DNA of 64,000 nucleotides, taken from the NCBI GenBank assembly GCA_900470095.1, contig UBZM01000021.1:259535-323534 (forward strand), given 5' to 3'. The stretch's first letter is position 1. Each line of letters starts with the position of its first letter. The notes beneath the pieces are model-generated. The model was not told the DNA's origin and did no database searches. It saw nothing but the letters and a program-made list of their open reading frames with translations. Shown here piece by piece: positions 19,272 through 28,154 of the stretch. Both the position numbers and the translations under genes were made by a program. The stretch comes from Hyphomicrobiales bacterium (GTDB taxonomy: Bacteria > Pseudomonadota > Alphaproteobacteria > Rhizobiales > Beijerinckiaceae).

Positions 19272-19760
19272 CTAGCTAGCGCTCGCAGCGAGATAGATTT
19301 CGGCGATCCGCTCGATGCCGGCCTGGTCGGCGCTGTCGAAGCGGGAGGGGGATGGGCTGTCGAGATCGATCACGCCGATCACCTCACCGTCGCGGATCAG
19401 CGGCACGACCAGCTCCGAGCGCGAGGCCGCATCGCAGGCGATATGGCCGGGAAACGCATGGACATCGTCCACCAGCATGGATTGCCGGCGGGCGACGGCC
19501 GCGCCGCAGACGCCGCGCCCGACGGGAATGCGGACACAGGCCGGCTTGCCTTGAAAGGGCCCGAGGACGAGCTCGCCGTCCCGCATGATGTAGAAGCCGG
19601 CCCAGTTCAGATCCGGCATCATCTGGAACAGCAGTGCCGAGGTATTGGCGGCGTTGGCGACCGGGTCGCTTTCTCCTGCCAGCAGGCCCTCAAGCTGCGA
19701 GGTCAGTTCGCTGTAGAACCCGCTCTTGTCGCTGCTCGCGATTGCTTGTGCCTGAAACAT
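19272..19760 (-). CDS. msrC: Free methionine-(R)-sulfoxide reductase (GAF-domain fRMsr)
   Basis: A 162-residue single GAF-domain enzyme that reduces free L-methionine-(R)-sulfoxide with thioredoxin. Signatures are LNWAGFYIM, LGPFQGKPACVRIPVGRGVCG and IACDAASRSELVVPL. The three family cysteines are present at residues 75, 85 and 109; the last is expected to be catalytic. GGAGGTGAG precedes ATG 19760 at good spacing. It is a single-gene unit pointing away from purC. Confidence 0.93.
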   Translation of the reverse strand: MFQAQAIASSDKSGFYSELTSQLEGLLAGESDPVANAANTSALLFQMMPDLNWAGFYIMRDGELVLGPFQGKPACVRIPVGRGVCGAAVARRQSMLVDDVHAFPGHIACDAASRSELVVPLIRDGEVIGVIDLDSPSPSRFDSADQAGIERIAEIYLAASAS

Positions 19761-19916
19761 GGCTGCTCACCTCCGGCGCTCGCCCTTCGTCATGGGGCTC
19801 CCTAGCATCGCACAGGGGCGACAGCGAGAGCGCAATGGTGCGTGTCGATCCACTTGGCTACAAAGGAACGCAGCGCCGGGGGCTCTCCCTGCGTGATTCC
19901 GCACCTTGATGAAGTG

Positions 19917-20876
19917 ATGTCCACCATGTCCGAGATCCAGCCCATTCGCGAAGCGGTCATCCCGGAGCTGCCGAACTATTATCGGGGCAAGGTCCGCGAG
20001 AATTACGATCTGCCGGACGGGCGCCGCATTCTCATCGCCACGGACCGGCTCAGCGCCTTCGATCGCGCCATCGCCTGCATTCCGTTCAAGGGGCAGGTGC
20101 TGACCCAGACAGCCCGGTTCTGGTTCGAGAGGACTGCGGATATCTGCCCGAACCACGTGCTGGAATATCCAGACCCCAACGTCGTCGTCGGCCAGAAACT
20201 CGATATCCTTCCCGTCGAGATCGTGGTGCGCGGCTATCTCGCGGGCACGACCAGCACGTCGGTGCTGACCATGTACAAGCAGGGCAGGCGGGATCTCTAC
20301 GGCATCCGCTTCCCGGATAGCCTGCGCGACAACGAGGCGCTTCCTCATGCCGTCATTACGCCGACCAGCAAGGCCTTCGACGGCGGCCATGACGAGCCGC
20401 TTTCCCCGGACGAGATCGTCGGCAGCAAGCTCCTGACCCAGGAACAGTGGGATACGGTGTCCGGCTATGCGCTGGCCCTGTTCGACCGGGGGCAGGATAT
20501 CGCGCGCGGACGTGGGCTCATCCTTGCCGATACCAAATACGAGTTCGGTACCGATCGGCAGGGCCGGATCATGCTGGCCGATGAGATCCATACCCCCGAC
20601 AGCAGCCGCTACTGGTTCGCCGAGAGCTACCCGGCGCGCTTTGCGGCGGGAGAGCGGCCGGAGAGCTTTGACAAGGATTTCGTGCGCAACTGGGTCGCCG
20701 CACGCTGCGACCCCTACAAGGAGCCGATCCCCGAGATCCCGGACGAGCTCATCGCGCAGACCTCGCAGGTCTATATCCGCGCCTTCGAGACCATCACCGG
20801 CCAGGCCTTCGAGGCCCCTGCGGGCGACGAGCCCCCGGTCGACAGGATCCGCCGGAACCTGGCGCGCTATTTCTGA
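19917..20876 (+). CDS. purC: Phosphoribosylaminoimidazole-succinocarboxamide synthase (SAICAR synthetase)
   Basis: A 319-residue ATP-dependent ligase of purine synthesis that joins CAIR and aspartate. Motifs are [42 protein letters not shown] and [12 protein letters not shown]. It is the long PurC form rather than the ~240-residue type. ATG 19917 and ATG 19926 are both possible, and neither has a strong ribosome site. It stands alone, and its stop is two bases from the convergent oxidoreductase stop. Confidence 0.95.
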   Translation: MSTMSEIQPIREAVIPELPNYYRGKVRENYDLPDGRRILIATDRLSAFDRAIACIPFKGQVLTQTARFWFERTADICPNHVLEYPDPNVVVGQKLDILPVEIVVRGYLAGTTSTSVLTMYKQGRRDLYGIRFPDSLRDNEALPHAVITPTSKAFDGGHDEPLSPDEIVGSKLLTQEQWDTVSGYALALFDRGQDIARGRGLILADTKYEFGTDRQGRIMLADEIHTPDSSRYWFAESYPARFAAGERPESFDKDFVRNWVAARCDPYKEPIPEIPDELIAQTSQVYIRAFETITGQAFEAPAGDEPPVDRIRRNLARYF

Positions 20877-20878
20877 GG

Positions 20879-22258
20879 TCAGTTTGGGGCGCGCATTTCT
20901 CCAAGCATCGTCGGGATGAGCTCCGATACGGTCGGATGAATCGGCACTGCGCGCAGCAGCCTGTCATAGGGCGCGCCCGCATTCATCATGTCGAGGATCC
21001 CATGGATCGCCTCGTCGCCGCTCGTCCCGAGGATCGCGGCGCCGAGGATGCGGCGCGTCTCGGCATCGGCAACGACGCTCATGAAGCCGAGCGTCTCACC
21101 CTTCTCGACGGCGCGGCCGACGCGCGTCATCGGCCGGCGGCCAACCAGCAACGGCCGGCCGCTGGCGCGGGCCTGGGCAAGCGTCATGCCGACCCGCCCG
21201 AGCGGCGGGTCGATGAAGAGCGCGTAGGCGGGGATGCGGTCACTGACCTTGCGCGCTTCGCCGTCGAGCAGGTTGGCGGCGACGATTTCGAAGTCGTTAT
21301 AGGAGGTGTGCGTGAAGGCGCCGCGGCCATTGCAGTCGCCGATCGCCCAGATACCGGGGACATTGGTCGCCAGGCTGTCATCGACCTCGATATAGCCTCG
21401 CGCATCCGTTGCGACCCCGGCCTTGTCGAGACCGAGATCGTCCGTGTTCGGGCGGCGCCCGACGGCAAGCAGGACATGCGACCCGATGATCTCGGGTGCG
21501 CCTGCAGTGCAGTCCACCCCGACCGCGATACCCTCGGGGTGGGGCGCGAAGCGAATGCACTCCGCGCCTGTCCGGATCTCGATCCCTTCAGCAACAAGGA
21601 TATCGCGGATCGCCTCCGAGACCTCCTCGTCCTCCCGGGATACGAGATGTGGCCCCTTCTCGACGACCGTGACGGCCGCACCGAAGCGGCGGTGCATCTG
21701 AGCGAATTCGAGGCCGATATAGCTGCCGCCGATGATGACGAGATGCTTTGGCACCATGTCGAGCCCAAGGATCGAGGTGTTGGTCAGGTATGAGCTGTCG
21801 CCGATCCCGGGCATATCCGGCACGACGGCGCGCCCGCCGACATTCAGGAAAATGCGGGGCGCGCTGATCACGTCGTCGCCTATCCGCATCCGGTCGGCAC
21901 TCTCGAAGCGCGCATGCCCGGTGAGGACCGTGCAGCCCTTCATCCCGCGCAGCCAGCTCTCGATATTGCGGCGTGAAGTGGCGGAGACGAGGGCGGCTCG
22001 CTCCTTGACCTTCGGCATGTCGATGCGTGGCGGCGCGTCCAGCATGACGCCATATTCGGCACCGCGGCGCGCCAGATGCGCGGCATAGGCGCTGGCGACC
22101 AGCGTCTTGGTCGGCATGCAACCGGTGTTGACGCAGGTGCCGCCAAAGAGGTGGCGTTCGACGATCGCCACAGACATGCCGGCATCGGTCATTCGGCCTG
22201 CCAGTGAAGGTCCGGCCTGGCCGGCCCCGACGATGATGGCGTCGAAATTCCGGTTCAT
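20879..22258 (-). CDS. Pyridine nucleotide-disulfide oxidoreductase (mercuric-reductase-like)
   Basis: A 459-residue flavoprotein. FAD motif DAIIVGAGQAGPSLAGRM, redox-active disulfide GGTCVNTGCMPTK, NAD(P) motif LVIIGGSYIGLEFAQ and second FAD motif GIWAIGDCNG are all present, as is the His-Glu dimer-interface motif HPTVSE. There is no N-terminal heavy-metal domain and no C-terminal Cys pair, so a true MerA is unlikely; it belongs with the general FAD-containing disulfide reductases. ATG 22258 overlaps the stop of the upstream DUF4126 gene (ATGA). A longer frame reaches 22756 but is only that gene read in another register. Confidence 0.88.
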   Translation of the reverse strand: MNRNFDAIIVGAGQAGPSLAGRMTDAGMSVAIVERHLFGGTCVNTGCMPTKTLVASAYAAHLARRGAEYGVMLDAPPRIDMPKVKERAALVSATSRRNIESWLRGMKGCTVLTGHARFESADRMRIGDDVISAPRIFLNVGGRAVVPDMPGIGDSSYLTNTSILGLDMVPKHLVIIGGSYIGLEFAQMHRRFGAAVTVVEKGPHLVSREDEEVSEAIRDILVAEGIEIRTGAECIRFAPHPEGIAVGVDCTAGAPEIIGSHVLLAVGRRPNTDDLGLDKAGVATDARGYIEVDDSLATNVPGIWAIGDCNGRGAFTHTSYNDFEIVAANLLDGEARKVSDRIPAYALFIDPPLGRVGMTLAQARASGRPLLVGRRPMTRVGRAVEKGETLGFMSVVADAETRRILGAAILGTSGDEAIHGILDMMNAGAPYDRLLRAVPIHPTVSELIPTMLGEMRAPN

Positions 22259-22716
22259 CGTGCGGCCACCACGATCAGCAAGGCGGCGACGATCGCCACC
22301 ACGTCTTCGACCAGCGCGGCGGGCCTGTCGCGACCAAACGCTTCCGCAAGGCTGGCCCGGGCCGCGGCCCCGCCAAGCGTACCGGCGACGGCGCCGACCG
22401 CACCCGCGATCGCGCCAAGCGCCAGCGATCCGGCAGCCGCGCCGATGGCCGCGCCCGACAGGGCTCCTGTCACGATGCGGCCGCCGAACTGCGTCGGGAC
22501 TTTGCGGCTTGCCGTCGAAGGCAATTTGTCGGTGATCAGCTCGCCGATGGCCAGCGCGGTCAGGATCCAGGGCGTCCAGGCATAGCCGAGGAAGGCCAGA
22601 GGGCTGGCGTCGAGGTTGATCCAGCCGAGATGGGCGGCCCAACTGACGGCGGCCGGCGCCATCATGGTGCGCAGCCCGGCCACGATCCCGATGAGCATTG
22701 CGAGCAAGACGGCCAT
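22255..22716 (-). CDS. DUF4126 membrane protein
   Basis: A 153-residue, very hydrophobic, Ala/Gly-rich protein. It begins MAVLLAMLIGIVAGLRTMMAP, the typical DUF4126 N-terminus, followed by WAAHLGWI, a second hydrophobic block (AWTPWILTALAIGELITDKLP), a Gly-zipper-like segment around residues 78-105, and a C-terminal membrane helix. GAGGGAAG precedes ATG 22716. Its stop overlaps the start of the oxidoreductase, so the two proteins are made in a coupled way. The function of the family is unknown. Confidence 0.82.
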   Translation of the reverse strand: MAVLLAMLIGIVAGLRTMMAPAAVSWAAHLGWINLDASPLAFLGYAWTPWILTALAIGELITDKLPSTASRKVPTQFGGRIVTGALSGAAIGAAAGSLALGAIAGAVGAVAGTLGGAAARASLAEAFGRDRPAALVEDVVAIVAALLIVVAAR

Positions 22717-22846
22717 GGTCTTCCCTCGAACGGCAGGGTATCGCCGCCCAAGACAACGCTAGCTCATCGCGCAGGTCAACTCATCGCTAACCGGTCGGCT
22801 CCCTCGGGTAAGGTCAAGCATCAAACCCGGCCGCAACGAGGTTGCC

Positions 22847-23815
22847 TTAAACCCCGTACTCCTTGCGCCACGTCGCGAAATCGTCGAGCGAGACGTTGGA
22901 GCCGCAGAGGATCAGGCCGACGCGCTCCCCGGGCTTGAACATCTCCTTGCGCGCCACGGCTGCGGCAACCACGCAGCCTGCCGCTGGCTCGATCAGCACT
23001 CTCCCGTTCTGCAGCACCCAGGCCATTTCGCGCACGGCCTCGGCATCGGGCACGGTGACGATCTCCTCCAGATATTGGCGCGCTGCCGCCATGGTGCGTT
23101 CGGTCGCGAAGGGGGCGCCGAGCGCGCGGGCGATCGAGGTCGGCCGGATCGGCACCGGCTTGCCGGCCTCCAGCGCCTGGGTCATCGTCGTTGCGCCCTC
23201 CGTCTCGACGCCATGAATGCGCACCGCCGGGTCGAGCCCCTTGAGAGCCGTGCCGACGCCGGCCACGAAGCCGCCGCCGCCGATCGAGATGAAGACATGG
23301 TCGAGACGCCCGCTGGCGTCATTCGCCAGTTCCAGGCCGAGCGAGCCATGGCCGGCGATGATCGCCGGATCGTCATAAGAGTGGACATTGGTCATGCCCT
23401 TCGCCGCGTACTCGTCGGCCTTGGCAAAGGCCTCGATGGCGTCCTCGCAAAGTTCGACCTCGCCGCCGGCCTGCCGGGTGAGCTCGACATTGAAGGGCGC
23501 GACATTCTTCGCCATCAGCACGAGCGCTCGGGCGCCCATCGACTTGGCGACCATCGAAACCGCGATCGCGTGGTTGCCGCCGGAAACGGTGACGATGCCG
23601 CGCTTGAGCTCGTCCTCGCTGAGCGACATCAGCTTGTTGAAGCAGCCGCGCACCTTGAACGAACCGCCGAGCTGCAGGCTCTCGACCTTCACCACGGTCT
23701 CGACGCCCAGTCGCGCCGAGAGACCGGCGCTTTGGAAGGTCGGGGTGCGGCGCACCTTGCCGGAGATGCGGGTGGCGGCAGCCTGGATATCGGCGAGCGT
23801 GACGTCGAAATTCAT
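22847..23815 (-). CDS. Threonine/serine dehydratase-like PLP enzyme
   Basis: A 322-residue fold-type II PLP enzyme. The PLP lysine lies in LGGSFKVRGCFN, the substrate loop in VSGGNHAIAVS, and the phosphate loop in ISIGGGGFVAGVG. It lacks the C-terminal ACT domain of biosynthetic IlvA, which suits a catabolic threonine/serine ammonia-lyase or a hydroxyaspartate or racemase-type relative. SGGNHAIA differs from the usual SAGNHAQG, so its substrate may not be threonine. It is divergent from the ArgE-like gene. Confidence 0.85.
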   Translation of the reverse strand: MNFDVTLADIQAAATRISGKVRRTPTFQSAGLSARLGVETVVKVESLQLGGSFKVRGCFNKLMSLSEDELKRGIVTVSGGNHAIAVSMVAKSMGARALVLMAKNVAPFNVELTRQAGGEVELCEDAIEAFAKADEYAAKGMTNVHSYDDPAIIAGHGSLGLELANDASGRLDHVFISIGGGGFVAGVGTALKGLDPAVRIHGVETEGATTMTQALEAGKPVPIRPTSIARALGAPFATERTMAAARQYLEEIVTVPDAEAVREMAWVLQNGRVLIEPAAGCVVAAAVARKEMFKPGERVGLILCGSNVSLDDFATWRKEYGV

Positions 23816-23982
23816 CGGACTGGACTTCTCTCATGGTCCGGCGGCGCCGGCGTCTCGGCGCGCACATCAACGCGTCCGGCGCAGGCCGGTCAAGCCACGG
23901 CTGGCGATTGACCTGGCTGTCAGGCTGCCTAGCGTGTCGGCACGAAACCTGCCTTCCCGTCTGTCTTTGGAGATTCGACCCT

Positions 23983-25134
23983 GTGAAATACACCCCCAAG
24001 GAAATGCTGGCGAAGCTGGTTTCGTTCAATACGGAATCGCAGCGCAGCAATCTCGAGCTCATCCATTTCTGTCGAGATTACCTCGCCAGTCTCGGCGTCG
24101 AGAGCACGATCGTTCCGAGCCCTGACGGCCAGAAGGCCAATCTCTATGCGACGGTCGGGCCGGCGGTTGCCGGCGGCGTCGTGCTCTCCGGGCATACCGA
24201 CGTCGTTCCCGTCGCGGGGCAGGACTGGACCTCCGATCCCTGGACGCTGACCGAGCGCGACGGCAAGCTTTACGGCCGCGGAGCCTGCGATATGAAGGGC
24301 TTCGACGCGACCGCGCTGGCGCTTGTGCCCGAGATGATCGCGGCCGGGTTGAAGCGCCCGATCCATATCGCGCTCTCCTATGACGAGGAGGTCGGCTGTC
24401 TCGGCGCGCGGATCATGATCGATGCCATGGTCGCCGCAGGCCTCACCCCGTCGGCGGTGATCGTCGGCGAGCCGTCGATGATGCAGGTCGTCACCGGCCA
24501 CAAGGGTGGCACGCGGATGAGGACGACGGTGCGCGGCCACGCGGTGCATTCGAGCCGCGTCGACATCGGCGTGCCGGCCGTCATGATCGCCGGCAAGCTG
24601 ATTGCCTGGCACGACGAGGTCATGGCGGAGAACAAGACCCGGACCCCGAATGATAACGGCTTCGAACCGCCCTACACGACTTTGCATGTCGGCGTGGTCC
24701 AGGGCGGTACGGCCGTCAACATCACGGCCGAACATTGCAGCTTCACCCATGAGGTGCGCGTCATTCCCGGCGAGCGCGACCAGAATTACGTCGAGCGCTA
24801 CCGCGCCCGCATCGCCGAACTCGAGGCCGGGATGAAGGCGATCGCGCCCGAGACGGGCATCGAGATGGAAGTCACCTCCTTCACGCCTGCGCTCGGACCG
24901 GAGCAGCATGGCGAGGCGGAGGCCCTGTCGCGCCGGCTGACCGGCGACAATGGCAGCCATGTCGTCGCCTATGGGACCGAGGGCGGACTGTTCCAGGCGG
25001 CGGGCTGGTCGACGGTGGTCTGCGGCCCTGGCGATATCGCCCAGGCTCACCAGCCCGACGAGTTCATCACGGTAGCCCAGCTCGATGCCGGTGCGCGGTT
25101 CATCCGTGGCGTGATCGCCGAACTGGCGCGCTGA
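23983..25134 (+). CDS. argE: Acetylornithine deacetylase-like M20 peptidase
   Basis: A 383-residue zinc hydrolase. Visible motifs are LSGHTDVVPV (metal His and Asp), GRGACDMKGFDA (second metal Asp), SYDEEVGCLGA (catalytic Glu pair) and GEPSMMQVVTGHKG. These fit the ArgE/acetylornithine deacetylase branch of M20A, which frees ornithine from N-acetylornithine. GTG 23983 is taken as the start because TTGGAG lies about 10 bases upstream and homology begins at KYTPKEMLAKLVSFNT. No other arginine gene is near, so use in N-acyl amino acid catabolism is possible. Confidence 0.85.
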   Translation: MKYTPKEMLAKLVSFNTESQRSNLELIHFCRDYLASLGVESTIVPSPDGQKANLYATVGPAVAGGVVLSGHTDVVPVAGQDWTSDPWTLTERDGKLYGRGACDMKGFDATALALVPEMIAAGLKRPIHIALSYDEEVGCLGARIMIDAMVAAGLTPSAVIVGEPSMMQVVTGHKGGTRMRTTVRGHAVHSSRVDIGVPAVMIAGKLIAWHDEVMAENKTRTPNDNGFEPPYTTLHVGVVQGGTAVNITAEHCSFTHEVRVIPGERDQNYVERYRARIAELEAGMKAIAPETGIEMEVTSFTPALGPEQHGEAEALSRRLTGDNGSHVVAYGTEGGLFQAAGWSTVVCGPGDIAQAHQPDEFITVAQLDAGARFIRGVIAELAR

Positions 25135-25143
25135 GAGATGTTC

Positions 25144-25171
25144 GGCGCCATGAATTTTGGTTCATGGTGCC
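25144..25171. repeat. Inverted repeat downstream of argE-like gene
   Basis: GGCGCCATGAA (25144-25154) and TTCATGGTGCC (25161-25171) pair with one G/U-type mismatch around a TTTTGG loop. It lies 9 bases after the argE stop and some 200 bases before the second SBP gene, so it may be a weak terminator or an operator. A separate perfect palindrome, CAAAATTTTG, is at 25190-25199. Confidence 0.55.
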
Positions 25172-25370
25172 GATTTCTCTGATTGCGTGCAAAATTTTGG
25201 AGAAACGCGCAAGAAAGTGCAATCTGGAGTGTTTCTCATCGGCCGTACTGGACGCCGCTCAAGAAGCGTCATTAAGCTGACATCTTCTTTCGCCGGGCGC
25301 TTGGGAGGCGCCGGGCGAGAGCCGCTCCCGGGAGGAGTGGGTAGCAAAACCGATTGGGAGCGATCGAATT

Positions 25371-26960
25371 ATGTCATTCAAGACGAACTGCCTCGCCGCG
25401 GTTGCGGCTCTGGCGCTGATGTGCGGCGCCGCGCAGGCACAGACGCTGCGCTATGCCAACCAAGGCGAGCTCAAGTCGCTTGATCCCTATACCGTCAACG
25501 AGACCACCACCAACGCCCATCTCGGCCACCCCTATGAGGGCCTGACGGCGCGCGGCAAGGACCTCAAGATCGAGCCGGCCCTCGCCGAGAAGTGGGAAGT
25601 CTCCGATGATGGCCTGAAATGGCGCTTTTTCCTGCGCAAGGGCGTGAAGTTCCACAATGGCGAGGACTTCACCGCCGATGACGTGATCTTCTCGGCCGAG
25701 CGCGTCCGCGCGCCCGGCTCGAATTTCACCACGCGTATTCCGACCGACGCCAAGTTCACCAAGGTCGATGATTACACCATCGACGTGACGCTGAGCTCGC
25801 CGAACCCGATCCTGAATGCCCAGTGGGACACCTGGTACATCATGTCGAAGAAGTGGGCGGAGGCGAATAACGCCGTCGCTCCGACCCCGGCGGCGGCGAC
25901 AACACCGAGCCACGCCTCGCTCAATGCCAATGGCACCGGCCCGTTCAAGATCGAGAGCCATCAGCCCGGCGTGAAGACCGTGTTCAAGGTCAACGAGAAC
26001 TGGTGGAACAAGAAGGTCGAGCACAATCTCAAGGAGATCGTGTTCACGCCGATCGCATCGGATGCGACCCGGGTCGCGGCCCTGCTCTCGGGCGAGGTCG
26101 ACGTGATCGAGCCGGTTCCGATCCAGGACATCCAGCGCGTCAACAGTGCCGGCAATGTCCAGGTCATGACCGGTCCGGAACTGCGCACGATCTTCCTCGG
26201 CATGGACCAGACCCGCGACGAACTGCTCGAATCCAACGTCAAGGGCAAGAACCCCTTCAAGGACCCGAAGGTTCGTCAGGCTTTCTACCAGGCGATCGAC
26301 ATCGAAACGATCAAGAGCCGCGTCATGCGCGGCCTGTCGACTCCGTCGCCGCTGATGATCGCGCCGGAACTCTTCCCGCATGCCGGGTTCACGCGCGCCA
26401 AGTTCGACACCGAGGCCTCCAAGAAGCTCTTGGCCGAGGCTGGCTATCCCAACGGCTTCGAGGTCGGCATGGATTGCCCGAACGACCGATATGTCAATGA
26501 CGGCCAGATCTGCCAGGCCGTGGTCGGCATGCTGGCTCGCGCCGGCATCAAGGTGAACCTGAACGCCCAGCCGAAGGGCCAGTACTTCGCCAAGGTGCTG
26601 AAGTCGGGCGGCTATAAGACCTCGTTCTATCTGCTCGGCTGGACCCCTGGGACCTTCGACAGCCACAACGTGCTCAACGACATCCTGGGTTGCCGCGATG
26701 TCGCCGGCTCGTCGCGCGGGGAGTCGAATCTCGGCGGTTACTGCAACAAGAAGGTCGACGCGCTGACCGACAAGATCCTGGTCGAGCCCGATACCGCCAA
26801 GCGCGACGCCATGATCAAGGAAGCCTTCAAGATCACGGTGGACGAGTTCTCCTATATCCCTCTGCACCAGCAGGCTCTCGCCTGGGGCGTTTCGAAGAAG
26901 GTCAAGCTGACCCAGCGCGCCGACAACTCGGTCCTGCTCTACTACGCCACCAAGGAGTGA
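25371..26960 (+). CDS. ABC transporter substrate-binding protein, family 5 (peptide type)
   Basis: A 529-residue periplasmic binding protein. The signal peptide is MSFKTNCLAAVAALALMCGAAQAQ. Family features near residues 70-110 are PALAEKWEVSDDGLKWRFFLR, KGVKFHNGEDFTADDV and FSAERV. The C-terminal half has LLAEAGYPNGFEV and the usual closing lobe. Sequence outside these motifs differs clearly from the first SBP, so the two importers should carry different ligands. GGGAG is found 11 bases before the ATG. A perfect hairpin follows the stop before the permease genes. Confidence 0.93.
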   Translation: MSFKTNCLAAVAALALMCGAAQAQTLRYANQGELKSLDPYTVNETTTNAHLGHPYEGLTARGKDLKIEPALAEKWEVSDDGLKWRFFLRKGVKFHNGEDFTADDVIFSAERVRAPGSNFTTRIPTDAKFTKVDDYTIDVTLSSPNPILNAQWDTWYIMSKKWAEANNAVAPTPAAATTPSHASLNANGTGPFKIESHQPGVKTVFKVNENWWNKKVEHNLKEIVFTPIASDATRVAALLSGEVDVIEPVPIQDIQRVNSAGNVQVMTGPELRTIFLGMDQTRDELLESNVKGKNPFKDPKVRQAFYQAIDIETIKSRVMRGLSTPSPLMIAPELFPHAGFTRAKFDTEASKKLLAEAGYPNGFEVGMDCPNDRYVNDGQICQAVVGMLARAGIKVNLNAQPKGQYFAKVLKSGGYKTSFYLLGWTPGTFDSHNVLNDILGCRDVAGSSRGESNLGGYCNKKVDALTDKILVEPDTAKRDAMIKEAFKITVDEFSYIPLHQQALAWGVSKKVKLTQRADNSVLLYYATKE

Positions 26961-26967
26961 CATGAGA

Positions 26968-26998
26968 GGCGCGCGGAGCGATCCGCGCGCCTTCTTTC
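26968..26998 (+). terminator. GNRA-capped hairpin terminator between SBP and permease genes
   Basis: A perfect 10-bp stem, GGCGCGCGGA (26968-26977) with TCCGCGCGCC (26982-26991), is capped by a GCGA tetraloop and followed by TTCTTTC. It sits 8 bases after the SBP stop, the same position as in the first importer. Confidence 0.8.
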
Positions 26999-27009
26999 AT
27001 CCTCATCGT

Positions 27010-27108
27010 CATCCCGGACAGACGGTGCAGCCGCGCTGAACCAGGATCCGTTGCAGCGCATGGCGCTCCTGCCGGATTCCGGATCCCCGCGTCCTCGCGT
27101 CCGGGATG
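27010..27108. repeat. Intergenic palindromic element bounded by a 10-bp inverted repeat
   Basis: CATCCCGGAC (27010-27019) returns as its exact complement GTCCGGGATG (27099-27108). Between them are further self-complementary pieces (AGGATCCG, CGGATTCCGGATCC). Elements of this shape are common between genes in this group of bacteria; copy number cannot be judged from one window. Confidence 0.6.
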
Positions 27109-27153
27109 GCCGCGCGTTTTCCGACCTCGGCAGACCGGGGATTCAAGGCGGCC

Positions 27154-28134
27154 ATGTTAGCTTTCATTCTGCGTCGGCTGTTTCAGTCGCTTCTCGTCAT
27201 GCTGAGCGTGGCGCTGATCGCCTTCGCGATGTTCCGTTTCGTCGGTGATCCGGTGAACCAGCTCGTCAGCCTCGACACGCCGCAGGCGCAGGTCGAGCAG
27301 ATCCGGCGCTCGCTCGGGCTCGACGACCCCGTCATTGTCCAGTTCTTCCGCTACATCTACAACGCCGCCCGGCTCGAATTCGGCGTGTCCTACCAGTTCC
27401 GGCTTCCGGTAATTTCGCTGCTGGGTGACCGGGCGCCGGCGACGCTTGAACTCGCCTTCATGTCGGCCCTGTTCTCGCTCCTCGTCGGCATCCCGATGGG
27501 CGTCTACACCGCGCTGAAGCGCGACAGCTGGCTCGCCAAGATCTTGCAGGCGGTGTCGCTGATCGGTATCAGCCTGCCGACCTTCCTGATCGGCATCCTG
27601 CTGATCTACCTGTTCTCGGTCACGCTCGGCCTGCTGCCCTCCTTCGGGCGCGGCGAGGTCGTGAAGATCGGCAACTGGTGGACGACCGGCCTGCTGACCG
27701 TGTCCGGCCTCAAGGCGTTGATCCTGCCCTCGATCACGCTCGGCCTGTTCCAGATGACGCTGATCATGCGCCTCGTCCGGGCCGAGATGCTCGAAGTGCT
27801 GCGTGCCGATTACATCAAGTTCGCCCGGGCGCGCGGGTTGCGCACCCGGACGGTCAATTTCGGCCATGCGCTCAAGAACACGCTGGTTCCGGTCATCACC
27901 ATCGCCGGACTGCAGCTCGGCTCGATCATCGCCTTCGCGATCATCACCGAGACGGTGTTCCAGTGGCCGGGCATGGGCCTGCTCTTCCTGCGGGCCGTCC
28001 AGAACGTCGATATCCCGATCATGGCTGCCTATCTGATGCTGATCTCCTTCCTGTTCGTCAGCATCAACCTGATCGTCGACCTGCTTTATGCCGCCGTCGA
28101 TCCGCGCCTGCGCGCGACGATCGGCGCACACTGA
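27154..28134 (+). CDS. ABC transporter permease, DppB family
   Basis: A 326-residue inner-membrane permease. The N-terminal membrane segment (MLAFILRRLFQSLLVMLSVA) is typical of DppB, followed by FRFVGDPVNQLVS, LGLDDPVIVQFFRY and the first periplasmic loop. The EAA loop is seen at KFARARGLRTRTVNFGHALKN. The frame extends to 27106, but that part lies inside the upstream palindromic element, so ATG 27154 with an upstream AAGG is preferred. It starts the permease/ATPase part of the second importer. Confidence 0.9.
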   Translation: MLAFILRRLFQSLLVMLSVALIAFAMFRFVGDPVNQLVSLDTPQAQVEQIRRSLGLDDPVIVQFFRYIYNAARLEFGVSYQFRLPVISLLGDRAPATLELAFMSALFSLLVGIPMGVYTALKRDSWLAKILQAVSLIGISLPTFLIGILLIYLFSVTLGLLPSFGRGEVVKIGNWWTTGLLTVSGLKALILPSITLGLFQMTLIMRLVRAEMLEVLRADYIKFARARGLRTRTVNFGHALKNTLVPVITIAGLQLGSIIAFAIITETVFQWPGMGLLFLRAVQNVDIPIMAAYLMLISFLFVSINLIVDLLYAAVDPRLRATIGAH

Positions 28135-28154
28135 GCTGGCGGAGAGTTGAACCC

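Noticed and set aside
25374-26963. 529-codon frame antisense to the second binding protein
   Set aside because: Mirror frame of the real gene with no recognisable domain.
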